In this document: positions 8,035-14,627 of the stretch, in pieces
How the letters are laid out: each line of letters begins with the position of its first letter
How positions within the stretch are numbered: the first letter of the stretch is position 1
DNA from: JANNHK01 sp034408875
GTDB lineage: Bacteria > Actinomycetota > Acidimicrobiia > IMCC26256 > PALSA-610
Length of the DNA stretch: 14,627 bases
Reading direction: 5' to 3'
Assembly: GCA_034408875.1 (NCBI GenBank)
Contig: JAWXCJ010000017.1
Span: 1-14,627, forward strand
Program-made: the position numbers and the translations under genes
Notes under the pieces: generated by a model
The model's input: the letters and a program-made list of their open reading frames with translations, nothing else
What the model was told of the DNA's origin: nothing
Databases searched by the model: none

Positions 8035-10380
8035 CTATTCGCCTCCGGTGGGTACGGGTTCGAGCAGTCGGTTGGCGTCCTCGTCGTCTTCCGGCGGCGG
8101 GGCGTGGCCTTCGACGTCGAAGTTGGGGAGGATCCGGTCGAGCCATCGCGGCAGCCACCAGTTCTTGTCGCCGAGCAGCTCCATCGTGCCGGGTACCAAC
8201 ACCAGGCGGACGATGGTGGCGTCGAGGAAAATCGCGGTCGCGAGCCCGATGCCCATCATCTTCATGGTGCGATCGTATTCGAGCATGAAGCTCCCGAACA
8301 CGACGACCATGATCGCGGCCGCGGCGGTGATGACCTTGGCGGTAGCGGCCAGACCGTCGGCAACCGACTGGCGACTGTCGCCGGTTCGCTTCCATTCCTC
8401 CCGCACGCGCGAGAGCAGGAAGACCTCGTAATCCATCGAGAGGCCGAACACCACGGCGAACAACATCATCGGTACCCAGGTCTCGATCGGACCCGGCTGC
8501 ACGCCGGTCAGGTCGCTGAGCCAGCCCCACTGGAACAGGGCGACGACGATGCCGTAGGCCGCGCCGATCGACAACAAGTTCATGATCACTGCCTTCAGCG
8601 GCACGAGCAGCGAACGGAACACGAGCATCAGCAACAGGAACGACAGCGTCAGCACGGCGCCGAAGAAGATCGGCATGCGCTCGCCCATGTACGCCGACAT
8701 GTCGACGTTGCCGGCGACCGCGCCGGTCACGAGCACTCGGGTTCCTGCCGACTCCTCGATCGCCGGGAGCACGTCGGAGCGGAGGCGCGTGACGAGTTCC
8801 GTCGTCGACTTGTCTTGCGGCCCGCCCGTCGGTGTGATCAACCACCGAACTGCGGTTGGATTCTCCGGGTCGTTGGGTTGCGGCCCGAAGATGTTCTCGA
8901 CATCGGGATCATCCTGAACCGCGCCCGTGACTGCGACGAGCGCGTCGACTTGCTCCGCACCGTCGACCGACGCGACGAGGTAGATCGGTCCGGTGAATCC
9001 CTTCCCGAACCCGTCGACGACGAGGTCGTACGCCTGCTTGGTGGTGGTGCCTTCGGCGAAGTTGCTTTCGTCGGAGAAGCCAAGCCGGAGTTGCAGGAAG
9101 GGGAGAGCGAGGATGAGCAGGAAGGTCGCCGAAGCGATCGTCGCGGTCCACGGCCGGTGCTGGATCACGCGGCTCCACCGATACGCGAAGGTCTCCCGCC
9201 GCGGCTTGGGTGGGCGATGCGGAACCTCGCGCTTCAGCGGCGGGACGAAGAATCCGAGCACGATCGTGACGACGGCGAGCAGGAACCCAACGCCGGCAAC
9301 TGCGGGAATCTTGAGGCCGGCGCCGGCGAGACCCAGGGCCACGAACCCGGCCGCGATCAGTCCGCGCCACTTGGTCGTTTCGATCTTCTCGCCCGCGAAC
9401 CCGATCAGCGCGGGCAGCAACGTCAACGACGCGGCGACGGTGGCCGCCACGGTGAGCGATGCGGTGATGCCGAGGCCGCCGATGAAGCCGATGCCCATCA
9501 GGAGCATGCCGAGCAGCGAGATGACCACGGTCGCGCCGGCGAACAGGACGGAGCGACCGGCGGTGTCCATCGCAATGCCGACCGATTCCCGGACGGTGTG
9601 GCCCGTGTGCAGCTGTTCTCGATAGCGGGTGACGATAAGCAACGCGTAGTCGATGCCGACTCCGAGACCGATCATCACACCGATGAACGGCGCGAAGTCG
9701 GGAACCTCCATGAGGTGGCTGGCGAGGATGACGAACGCGCCACCCATGCCGATGCCGAACAGGCCCACTGCCACCGGCAGGCCCATGGCGATCACCGAGC
9801 CGAACGCCACGATCAAGATGATGATGGCAAACGCCAACCCGAACAGCTCAGCCGACGGCTGCTCGAACTCGGCGAAGATGAAGCCACCCAGCTCGACGCG
9901 GAGACCGTCGACTTCGGGAATCAGGTCGCGTATCTCGTCGCCGATTTCGGCGGCGCGGGTGAAGTCGATGTCCTCGGGAAGGTTGACGGTCGCGTACGCG
10001 ATACGACCGGCGGCTTCGCCGCGATTGGAGATCTGGATTTCACCGCCCGGCGCGTACGGGCTTTGCACCGAGGTCACGTCGTCGATCTCCGCGACCGCGG
10101 CGAACATGTCCTCCATCGCGGCTTGTACATCGGCGTCGCCGACGGCTTGCTCGGCCTCGAACACGATCTGACCCGAGACCGGGGAACCGCTGCCGTCGTC
10201 GAACCGGGTCTCGACGAGGTCGAACCCCTCCGTCGACTCGAAGCCGTCGAGCGAGAAGTCCTGGCGGTACGCGTCGCCGATCGCACCCGCGATGCCGTTG
10301 CTCGCGAACAGCGCAACGATCCAGAGGATCAGCACCATCTTTCGGTGATCGTGGCACCGCGTCCCGAGGCGGCTGAACAT
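8035..10380 (-). CDS. MMPL family (RND-type) membrane transporter
   Basis: A 781-residue inner-membrane protein of the RND superfamily, driven by proton flow and used in actinobacteria mostly to export lipids, siderophores or toxic compounds. The usual two-repeat layout is visible: TM1 at 15-34, an extracytoplasmic domain about 40-175, and a helix bundle 177-330 containing GVGIDYALLIVTRYREQ (241-257). A further hydrophobic pair lies at about 340-380. The second repeat starts with a TM at 410-430, has a loop to about 565, and a bundle 570-730 with GLSMDYEVFLLSRVREEW (646-663). The paired Asp-Tyr residues (D244/Y245 and D650/Y651) are the expected proton-relay sites. The C-terminal tail is short and acidic. 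AAGGAG at 10389-10394 sits 8 nt before the ATG. It is divergent from the oxidoreductase gene, and no lipid-synthesis gene is next to it, so the cargo is unknown. Confidence 0.92.
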   Translation of the reverse strand: MFSRLGTRCHDHRKMVLILWIVALFASNGIAGAIGDAYRQDFSLDGFESTEGFDLVETRFDDGSGSPVSGQIVFEAEQAVGDADVQAAMEDMFAAVAEIDDVTSVQSPYAPGGEIQISNRGEAAGRIAYATVNLPEDIDFTRAAEIGDEIRDLIPEVDGLRVELGGFIFAEFEQPSAELFGLAFAIIILIVAFGSVIAMGLPVAVGLFGIGMGGAFVILASHLMEVPDFAPFIGVMIGLGVGIDYALLIVTRYREQLHTGHTVRESVGIAMDTAGRSVLFAGATVVISLLGMLLMGIGFIGGLGITASLTVAATVAASLTLLPALIGFAGEKIETTKWRGLIAAGFVALGLAGAGLKIPAVAGVGFLLAVVTIVLGFFVPPLKREVPHRPPKPRRETFAYRWSRVIQHRPWTATIASATFLLILALPFLQLRLGFSDESNFAEGTTTKQAYDLVVDGFGKGFTGPIYLVASVDGAEQVDALVAVTGAVQDDPDVENIFGPQPNDPENPTAVRWLITPTGGPQDKSTTELVTRLRSDVLPAIEESAGTRVLVTGAVAGNVDMSAYMGERMPIFFGAVLTLSFLLLMLVFRSLLVPLKAVIMNLLSIGAAYGIVVALFQWGWLSDLTGVQPGPIETWVPMMLFAVVFGLSMDYEVFLLSRVREEWKRTGDSRQSVADGLAATAKVITAAAAIMVVVFGSFMLEYDRTMKMMGIGLATAIFLDATIVRLVLVPGTMELLGDKNWWLPRWLDRILPNFDVEGHAPPPEDDEDANRLLEPVPTGGE

Positions 10381-10492
10381 GTGGGGGGCTCCTTCGACCG
10401 GACTTCGACGCGTCCGATGCTATGCAGGCCGGTGGGCTCGACGAAAACGCGCCGGGAGTAGTGTCGCCGGAACGCGCTCGGAGGAGTAACGC
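10381..10492. promoter_or_regulatory. Divergent intergenic region between the MMPL transporter and the F420-dependent oxidoreductase
   Basis: This 112-bp gap must hold the promoters of both flanking genes by geometry alone. It contains a minus-strand AAGGAG (10389-10394) for the transporter and a plus-strand GGAGGAG (10480-10486, 6 nt before ATG 10493) for the oxidoreductase. I see no convincing -35/-10 pair or operator palindrome. Confidence 0.45.
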
Positions 10493-11374
10493 ATGCGGCT
10501 TCAGGGTGCGGGCGTCTGGTCGGCCAACCTGCGCTACGGCGACGCGGGCCTGATCGCCGAGGCGGCAGCAGAGCTCGAGGAGCTCGGATACAGCGCGATC
10601 TGGATCCCCGATGTCGGCGGCGATGTCCTCGCGTCGATCGAGAACCTGCTGCAAGCCACCGCGCGTATCGCGGTGGCGACGGGGATCCTCAACGTGTGGA
10701 TGCACGAACCGGCCGAGGTCGCGCAACGGCGTGCGTCGTGGAGTGACGCGTGGAAACGCCGCTTCTTGCTCGGGCTCGGTGTGAGTCACGCGCCGCTCAT
10801 CGACATGGGCAATCCCGGTCGGTACACCAAGCCGTACTCGAAGATGGTCGACTACCTGGACGGGCTCGACGCCGCCGAAGTTCCCTGGCCCGTCGCCGAC
10901 CGTGTGCTCGCCGCGCTCCGGCCGCGCATGCTCGGTCTGGCTCGCGACCGTGCGGCCGGCGCGCACCCGTACTTCGTTGTGCCTGAACACGTGGCGCACG
11001 CACGCGAGATTCTCGGCCCCGACGCGCTGATTGGTGTCGAGCTGGCCGTGGTCCGCGACCCTGATCCGTCGACCGCTCGGGCGACTGCGCGCCGGCACAC
11101 GGCGACGTACGTGAACTTGCCGAACTACACGAACAACCTGCGCGATTTCGGTTACGAAGACGGTGATTTCGCCGACGGGGGCAGCGATCGGCTCGTCGAC
11201 GCGGTCGTGGCTTGGGGCGACACCGACGCAATCGTGCGGCGCGTGGGACTCATGCGCGACGCGGGCGCCGATCACGTGTGCATCCAGGTGATCCGACCCG
11301 ACGACGACTTCCCGCGTGCGGACTGGCGCGAACTCGCGCCCGCACTCGTCGAGGCGTCAGAGCGACGCGCGTAG
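10493..11374 (+). CDS. LLM-class F420-dependent oxidoreductase (TIGR03620/MSMEG_4141-like)
   Basis: A 293-residue cytoplasmic enzyme of the luciferase-like monooxygenase fold, expected to use coenzyme F420 for hydride transfer to an unknown organic substrate. Family features include the start GVWSANLRYGDAGLIAEAAA with ELGYSAIWIPDVGGD, the second strand ATGILNVWMHEP, the cofactor-site block RRFLLGLGVSHAPLID (family LGLGVSH), and a following segment with YSKMVDYLDGLD. The C-terminal part has WGDTDAIVRRVGLMRDAGAD and HVCIQVI, the last strand of the TIM barrel. Length fits the MSMEG_4141 subfamily. A strong GGAGGAG supports the start. The gene is intact; the last bases overlap a minus-strand coding-like remnant. 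Cofactor choice (F420 rather than FMN) is inferred from the subfamily. Confidence 0.88.
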   Translation: MRLQGAGVWSANLRYGDAGLIAEAAAELEELGYSAIWIPDVGGDVLASIENLLQATARIAVATGILNVWMHEPAEVAQRRASWSDAWKRRFLLGLGVSHAPLIDMGNPGRYTKPYSKMVDYLDGLDAAEVPWPVADRVLAALRPRMLGLARDRAAGAHPYFVVPEHVAHAREILGPDALIGVELAVVRDPDPSTARATARRHTATYVNLPNYTNNLRDFGYEDGDFADGGSDRLVDAVVAWGDTDAIVRRVGLMRDAGADHVCIQVIRPDDDFPRADWRELAPALVEASERRA

Positions 11375-11470
11375 CTCGGCGGCCGTTTCGGCTTCGGGGA
11401 CGATGCCGCGCGCCGTGCAGAACTCCAGAACCGCGTCGAGTGATGGGCGCGCCTCGTCGCGAGCTTTCGC
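11357..11470 (-). pseudogene. Unrecognised C-terminal gene fragment next to palindromic element
   Basis: The minus-strand frame ending at TGA (11359-11357) reads EAKARDEARPSLDAVLEFC, then TARGIVPEAETAAELRASL. Its G/C-rich third positions and helical character are those of a coding sequence. The frame stays open through the palindromic element upstream (to a stop near 11530) with no start codon of its own, and its end overlaps the oxidoreductase 3' end by 18 bp. It may be the last scrap of a gene whose body was lost. A chance antisense frame cannot be excluded, and no family was recognised. Confidence 0.27.
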
Positions 11471-11521
11471 TTCTGGTGGCGCGTATCTGTTGTCAGCAAC
11501 AGATACGCGCCACCGGAATGA
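11470..11521. repeat. Dispersed 52-bp palindromic element, copy 2
   Basis: Left arm GGTGGCGCGTATCTGTTG (11475-11492), loop TCAG and right arm CAACAGATACGCGCCACC (11497-11514) form a perfect 18-bp stem with the same flanks as copy 1 (CTTCTGG ... CCGGAATGA). Compared with copy 1, two stem pairs are swapped on both arms (A-T to T-A, C-G to G-C), so pairing is kept. It lies in the gap between the convergent oxidoreductase and aldolase genes. Confidence 0.85.
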
Positions 11522-11616
11522 TCTCGGGCGTCAGGCGTCGACGGGCGTGGCCGCGGTGGCGGGTTCGTGGCGGACATCGGACTCGCCGAGCACCGAGGTT
11601 GCGAGTAGTGACGCCG

Positions 11617-12384
11617 CTACTCGAAGAGGTCGGGCTGCTCGCGCGCAATCATGTCCCACAGCGGCTGGAACGACAGGTAGCACGCGGCCGGTGAGCCGGT
11701 CTGCACTTGCGTCTTGCGCGCCATGTCGGCGTCGATGAGCACCGGAGTGCCCGCAGCTTCGGCGAGGAGCTGCGCTTGACAGCTGCGGTCCATCGTGATG
11801 AACGACCACACGGCCGCGTCGACGGAGTGCCCGACGGTGAGCAGCCCGTGGTTGCGCAATATCACCGCCTTGTTGGTGCCGAGTGCGGCGCTGATGCGCT
11901 TGCCTTCTTCGAGGTCGAGCACCACGCCGGTGAAGTCGTCGAACAGCGAGTGGTCTTCGAAAAACGCGCACGCGTCTTGTGTGATCGGATCGAGCAGGCG
12001 GCCCAGCGACGACCACGCTTTGCCGTGTAGCGAGTGCGAGTGCGCAGCCGCGACCACGTCGGGGCGCCCCGCGTGCACCTGCGAGTGGATAGCGAACGCG
12101 GCGCGGTTGACCATGGCGTCGCCTTCGACGACATCGCCGCTGTGATCGACGCAGATGAGGTCGGACACTCCGATGTGCTTGAAGTTCATCCCGAACGGGT
12201 TTACCCAGAAGCGGTCGAGGTGCTCGGGGTCGCGCACCGTGATGTGCCCGGCGACGCCCTCGTCGAACCCGAACTTGCCGAATAGCCGGAACGACGCCGC
12301 GAGCCGCTGCTTGCGGTGCAGGCGCTCCTCCGCGACCGAGTCGAATGTCGGGAGGAAGCCCAGGCCGGGAAGCGTTGTCGCCAT
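11617..12384 (-). CDS. Class II aldolase/adducin family protein
   Basis: A 255-residue cytoplasmic metal-dependent enzyme of the L-fuculose-phosphate aldolase/adducin fold, which performs aldol cleavage or related decarboxylation/epimerisation of small hydroxy compounds. The zinc ligands are visible as HSH (H115, H117) in AAAHSHSLHGKAW and H179 in ILRNHGLLTVG; DEGVAGHITVR (41-51) carries the family's early acidic residue E42. The segment FWVNPFGMNFKHIGVSDLI matches the 'vnP.G..f..it.sdlv' block. I chose ATG 12384, 10 nt after the stop of the upstream oxidoreductase; a GTG at 12438 would add 18 poorly conserved-looking residues and overlap that gene. No clear Shine-Dalgarno site is present, so translation is probably coupled. 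The substrate is unknown, and many actinobacterial members of this subgroup are uncharacterised. Confidence 0.88.
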   Translation of the reverse strand: MATTLPGLGFLPTFDSVAEERLHRKQRLAASFRLFGKFGFDEGVAGHITVRDPEHLDRFWVNPFGMNFKHIGVSDLICVDHSGDVVEGDAMVNRAAFAIHSQVHAGRPDVVAAAHSHSLHGKAWSSLGRLLDPITQDACAFFEDHSLFDDFTGVVLDLEEGKRISAALGTNKAVILRNHGLLTVGHSVDAAVWSFITMDRSCQAQLLAEAAGTPVLIDADMARKTQVQTGSPAACYLSFQPLWDMIAREQPDLFE

Positions 12385-12394
12385 GGCGAAAATC

Positions 12395-13603
12395 TTACGC
12401 CAGGACCGATCGGTCGAGTCCCGCGACGGTGCCGACACCGACGAGGCTCATCGTGCGCACCAGCTCGGCGCGGAACCACTCGAGCACGCGGTCGACGCCT
12501 CGTTCGCCGCCCGCGCCGAGCGCGTAGAGGTAGGCGCGCCCCGCCATCGCCGCGGTCGCGCCCGCGGCGACCGCCTTGAGGATGTCGCTGCCCCGGCGCA
12601 CGCCGCCGTCGCAGATGATCTCGGTACGGCCGGCGACCGCGTCGGCAACGGGGGCGACGAGATCGAGCGCGGCGGGCGCGCCGTCGAGCTGGCGGCCGCC
12701 GTGGTTCGACAGCGCGATCGCGTCGACTCCCGCGTCGGCCGCGAGGACCGCGTCCTCGACCGTTTGGATGCCTTTGAGCACGATGGGTCCGTCCCACACC
12801 GATCGCAGCCAGTCGACGTCGGCCCACGACAACGCCGGATCGAACTGCGTGTTGATGTAGTCGGAGAGGTTCACGGGCGATGCGCCGTAGCCGACGTCGC
12901 GACCGACGACGTTCGCGAAGCGGATCGGTTCGCCGCGTACGAACTGCCACGTCCAGCCGGGATGCAACGCACCGTCGACGAACGTGCCCGGCCCGATCGT
13001 CGGTGGGAGCGAGAACCCGCGCCGCACATCGCGCTCGCGTCGACCGAACACTGCGGTGTCGACGGTGAGCACGAGCGCTTCGTAGTGCGCAGCCGCGGCG
13101 CGGTCGATCATCTCCTTGACCAGCCCGCGGTCGCGCCACGCGTAGACCTGGAACCACAGGCGTCCGTCGCTGACGGCGCGCACCTCTTCGATCGAGCGCG
13201 TGCTGAGCGTCGAGAGCGTGTAGGGCAGACCGGCGCGCTGGGCCGCGCGCGCGACCGCGAGTTCGCCTTCAGGGTCGGCGATGCGGGTGAAGCCGGTCGG
13301 CGCGAGCACCAGTGGATAGGCGAGTGGCTGACCGAGAATGGTCGACGCGGTGTCGACCGTTTCGAGACCACGCAAGACGCGTGGCCGGAACGTGACCGCG
13401 GCGAACGCGGCCTGGTTCGCGGCCAGCGTCCGTTCGTCTTCGGCCCCGCCGTCGATGTAGTCGAACACGCCACCGGGAAGCCGCCGCTTGGCGATACGGC
13501 GCAGATCATCGACCGACGCGGCGCGCGCCAAGCGGCGTTCGACCCGGTCGGTTTCGACGGGGCTGAACCGCACAACCGAGCGCAGCGTCCTGTACGGGTT
13601 CAC
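12395..13603 (-). CDS. FMN-dependent alpha-hydroxy acid oxidoreductase (lactate/mandelate/glycolate oxidase family)
   Basis: A 402-residue flavoenzyme oxidising a 2-hydroxy acid to a 2-oxo acid. The family motif SNHGGRQLD (299-307) holds the catalytic His301 and substrate-binding Arg304. Other expected sites are FDYIDGGAEDE (Y49), LAPTGFTRIADPEGE (FMN loop), FQVY (Q152, Y154), LTVDT (D182), IVLKGI (K277) and the phosphate-binding CDGGVRRGSDILKA, GRAYLY. It has full length for the family and an intact frame. The start is GTG 13603, chosen because MNPYRTLRSVVRFSP leads directly into the family's N-terminal helix; no strong Shine-Dalgarno site precedes it. That GTG overlaps the TGA of a coding-like upstream frame. 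The class II aldolase follows 10 nt downstream, so the pair is probably one operon. Substrate (lactate, mandelate, glycolate or another) cannot be decided, nor whether it is an oxidase or a dehydrogenase. Confidence 0.9.
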   Translation of the reverse strand: MNPYRTLRSVVRFSPVETDRVERRLARAASVDDLRRIAKRRLPGGVFDYIDGGAEDERTLAANQAAFAAVTFRPRVLRGLETVDTASTILGQPLAYPLVLAPTGFTRIADPEGELAVARAAQRAGLPYTLSTLSTRSIEEVRAVSDGRLWFQVYAWRDRGLVKEMIDRAAAAHYEALVLTVDTAVFGRRERDVRRGFSLPPTIGPGTFVDGALHPGWTWQFVRGEPIRFANVVGRDVGYGASPVNLSDYINTQFDPALSWADVDWLRSVWDGPIVLKGIQTVEDAVLAADAGVDAIALSNHGGRQLDGAPAALDLVAPVADAVAGRTEIICDGGVRRGSDILKAVAAGATAAMAGRAYLYALGAGGERGVDRVLEWFRAELVRTMSLVGVGTVAGLDRSVLA

Positions 13604-13866
13604 GCGGGCCGAGCGTAGCCCTGGGGAGTTTCGCGGGATCCGGGGACTTTCGCCCCTGGTTGCCGAGCCGAGAAACCGGCACGCTCCGACCGTGTCCGCA
13701 CGGCGTATCCGTTGCGTTGCACGAGGCGATCGAAGTAGCAGCCGGCCCCGGCCGTTCGCAGCTGGTGATCGTCCCTGGTCCCGGCCATTACACCGAGTTC
13801 GACGCCGCGAGCCAGGTCGACAACGTTCCGAGGCATCAGCCCAAGCGTAAGAACGCGGTGTGACAT
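13600..13866 (-). pseudogene. Possible degraded N-terminus of an alpha/beta-hydrolase
   Basis: This minus-strand frame is open from upstream of 13866 to TGA 13600-13602 and overlaps the GTG start of the oxidoreductase (GTGA). ATG 13836 begins MPRNVVDLARGVELGVMAGT, like the first strands of actinobacterial alpha/beta-hydrolases (xxVDLxxGVELxxxxxGDPxDP). Later YFDRLVQRNGYAVRTRSE plus RAGFSAR resembles their 'FCxRLAxRGYxVVRxDNRDxGLS' block. The usual LLLVMGxG oxyanion strand and the catalytic part are missing. The match is by eye and weak; it could be a chance antisense frame. Confidence 0.28.
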
Positions 13867-13989
13867 GTTCGGGGCCCTTGGCATTGTCGCCTCGGTCCGA
13901 TACGTTCGCCGGTGAAGCGCTCGATCTTCCGAGCCCGATGCGGCGGTGCCCACCGCCCTCTCATGTCGGTGAAGTAACGGGAGGTAGCG
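13604..13989. other. Divergent intergenic region upstream of the hydroxy-acid oxidoreductase
   Basis: A 386-bp gap between the oxidoreductase start and the 145-residue gene. Close to the oxidoreductase it holds an imperfect tandem 12-mer, GGGGAGTTTCGC (13623-13634) and GGGGACTTTCGC (13642-13653), spaced 19 bp apart, about two helical turns. This could be a regulator site. The rest overlaps the possible hydrolase remnant on the minus strand. The Shine-Dalgarno GGAGG of the downstream plus-strand gene is at 13980-13984. No clear promoter boxes were identified. Confidence 0.35.
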
Positions 13990-14427
13990 GTGAACGATCA
14001 AGTCCTCGACGAGTTCGCGCGGGCAATCGACGACCGAGTGCTGGCGCTGCCGCCGGGTTGCGACCCGGCGCGGCTGTTCGGTGTCCGGCTTCGCGGCGAC
14101 AACGACTTTGTGCTCTTGCCGTTCTGGTCGGGAGTGGCGCGCGAAATTCCGCAGCGGCTGATGCCGCCTGAGGCCTGCGTGGCCATCGTCCTCGACGGCG
14201 GCGGATGGACGGCACCACTCAACGACGACGGATCGGCTGACGTGCGGGCGTCGTTACATCCGCGACGGCGTCGCGTGCACCAAACGTGCGTCCTCACGGG
14301 CGACGCCGGAACCGACGTCACCGTGCTGCGCCAGGAGAACGATCCGCCCCAGGTTTTGCGCGGGGGTGTCGGGGTCGTGCTCGACCTGCTGCGCGCGTGC
14401 TGGTCGAACCGCCGCGAGGTTGCCTAG
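13990..14427 (+). CDS. Hypothetical protein, 145 residues
   Basis: Family not recognised. The start is GTG 13990 with GGAGG 5 nt upstream, a convincing ribosome site. The protein is soluble, with no signal peptide or membrane segment, and moderately acidic. It begins with a helix (MNDQVLDEFARAIDDRVLAL), then alternates short strands (FGVRLRGDNDFVLLPFWSG, CVAIVLDGGGWTAPL) with loops, includes a basic patch PRRRRVH around 90-97, and ends in a helix GVVLDLLRACWSNRREVA. No catalytic motif stands out. Its TAG (14425-14427) overlaps by two bases the stop of a minus-strand frame arriving from the right, so the two genes would be tail to tail. Coding-like third positions and a clean ribosome site make it a real gene. 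Confidence 0.7.
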   Translation: MNDQVLDEFARAIDDRVLALPPGCDPARLFGVRLRGDNDFVLLPFWSGVAREIPQRLMPPEACVAIVLDGGGWTAPLNDDGSADVRASLHPRRRRVHQTCVLTGDAGTDVTVLRQENDPPQVLRGGVGVVLDLLRACWSNRREVA

Positions 14428-14627
14428 CTCTTGACCCGCAGAACATCGTTTCGGTGGTGGCCCAGGGTGGTTGACCGCCAGGAGGTCGTTCCGGTTGCCG
14501 GAGCCGGCGGGAGAGTTCGTAGTCGCCATGGTGGATGATCTCGCCGTTGATGGTGACGACGATGAGTTTCTTGGTTCGGGCCTTGATGATCGCGGTGACG
14601 TACTGGTGGGTTTGGTCCTCGGCGAGC
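14426..14627 (-). pseudogene. Possible C-terminal end of an integrase/transposase-like protein, frameshifted
   Basis: The minus-strand frame from the right edge reads TINGEIIHHGDYEL preceded by HQYVTAIIKARTKKLIVV, a strand-rich pattern like the C-terminal part of actinobacterial IS481-type integrases ('..TGELLRELTLDPTRDYQ'). That frame then continues as low-complexity sequence to a stop at 14318, opposite the hypothetical gene. The neighbouring frame instead gives TTLGHHRNDVLRVKS and a TAG at 14428-14426, a better-placed end, so a one-base frameshift inside about 14480-14560 is plausible. Only about 65 residues are visible and the family call is weak; it could be an unrelated protein. Confidence 0.3.

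Noticed and set aside
7930..10461. 843-residue plus-strand open frame across the transporter region
   Set aside because: It is antisense to the MMPL gene, which has both family motifs, membrane segments and a ribosome site. The product is a highly charged, low-complexity D/E/R/H-rich sequence typical of GC-rich shadow frames.
12385..12438. Upstream GTG start for the aldolase
   Set aside because: It adds 18 residues overlapping the upstream gene; ATG 12384 fits the coupled 10-nt spacing and the family N-terminus better.
12155..13618. 487-residue plus-strand open frame
   Set aside because: Antisense to the hydroxy-acid oxidoreductase and the aldolase start; no motif and charged low-complexity composition.
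1..14627. tRNA, rRNA, CRISPR or complete insertion sequence
   Set aside because: No cloverleaf-like segments, rRNA core motifs, regularly spaced direct repeats or transposase with paired terminal repeats were seen by eye.

Overview
The window is very GC-rich, uses Shine-Dalgarno sites and strong third-position G/C. It carries gene families typical of high-GC Gram-positive bacteria: a BTAD-type regulator tail, an MMPL exporter and an F420-dependent luciferase-like oxidoreductase. An actinobacterium is therefore likely, possibly an uncultured, Acidimicrobiia-like lineage; the exact taxon is inference. No rRNA, tRNA, CRISPR array or complete insertion sequence was seen.

Layout. 1-193 is the tail of a BTAD-type regulator. 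246-1469 is a secreted chymotrypsin-fold serine protease. 1630-2378 is a broken tyrosine-phosphatase-like gene whose nucleophile Cys codon reads Gly. 2520-4690 (minus) is a large secreted, multidomain, RTX-tailed protein split by two frameshifts. 5074-6732 (minus) is a probable two-gene operon: a 68-residue protein with a zinc-knuckle-like tail, followed by a type I sulfatase. 6948-7973 (minus) is the 3' half of a subtilisin-like protease, lacking its catalytic Asp and His regions. 8035-10380 (minus) is an MMPL/RND-type membrane transporter, divergent from an F420-dependent oxidoreductase at 10493-11374. 11617-13603 (minus) is a tight pair, an FMN-dependent alpha-hydroxy acid oxidoreductase followed by a class II aldolase/adducin-family protein. 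13990-14427 is a 145-residue protein of unknown function. The right edge holds a possible integrase-type remnant.

How it fits together. Two units look metabolically coherent: the hydroxy-acid oxidoreductase/aldolase pair, probably small-molecule catabolism, and the small protein/sulfatase pair. Several secreted or accessory genes appear degraded (phosphatase, RTX protein, subtilase, a possible alpha/beta-hydrolase start and short C-terminal scraps), as in a decaying accessory region. Sequencing or assembly indels could explain the simple frameshifts, but not the 5' loss of the subtilase or the Cys-to-Gly change as easily.

The most distinctive non-coding signal is a 52-bp element present twice, 4.6 kb apart (6869-6920 and 11470-11521). 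Each copy is a perfect 18-bp hairpin with a 4-nt loop in an intergenic gap, and the copies differ by two compensated base pairs. This looks like a dispersed palindromic (REP-like or structured-RNA) family that I cannot assign to a named one.
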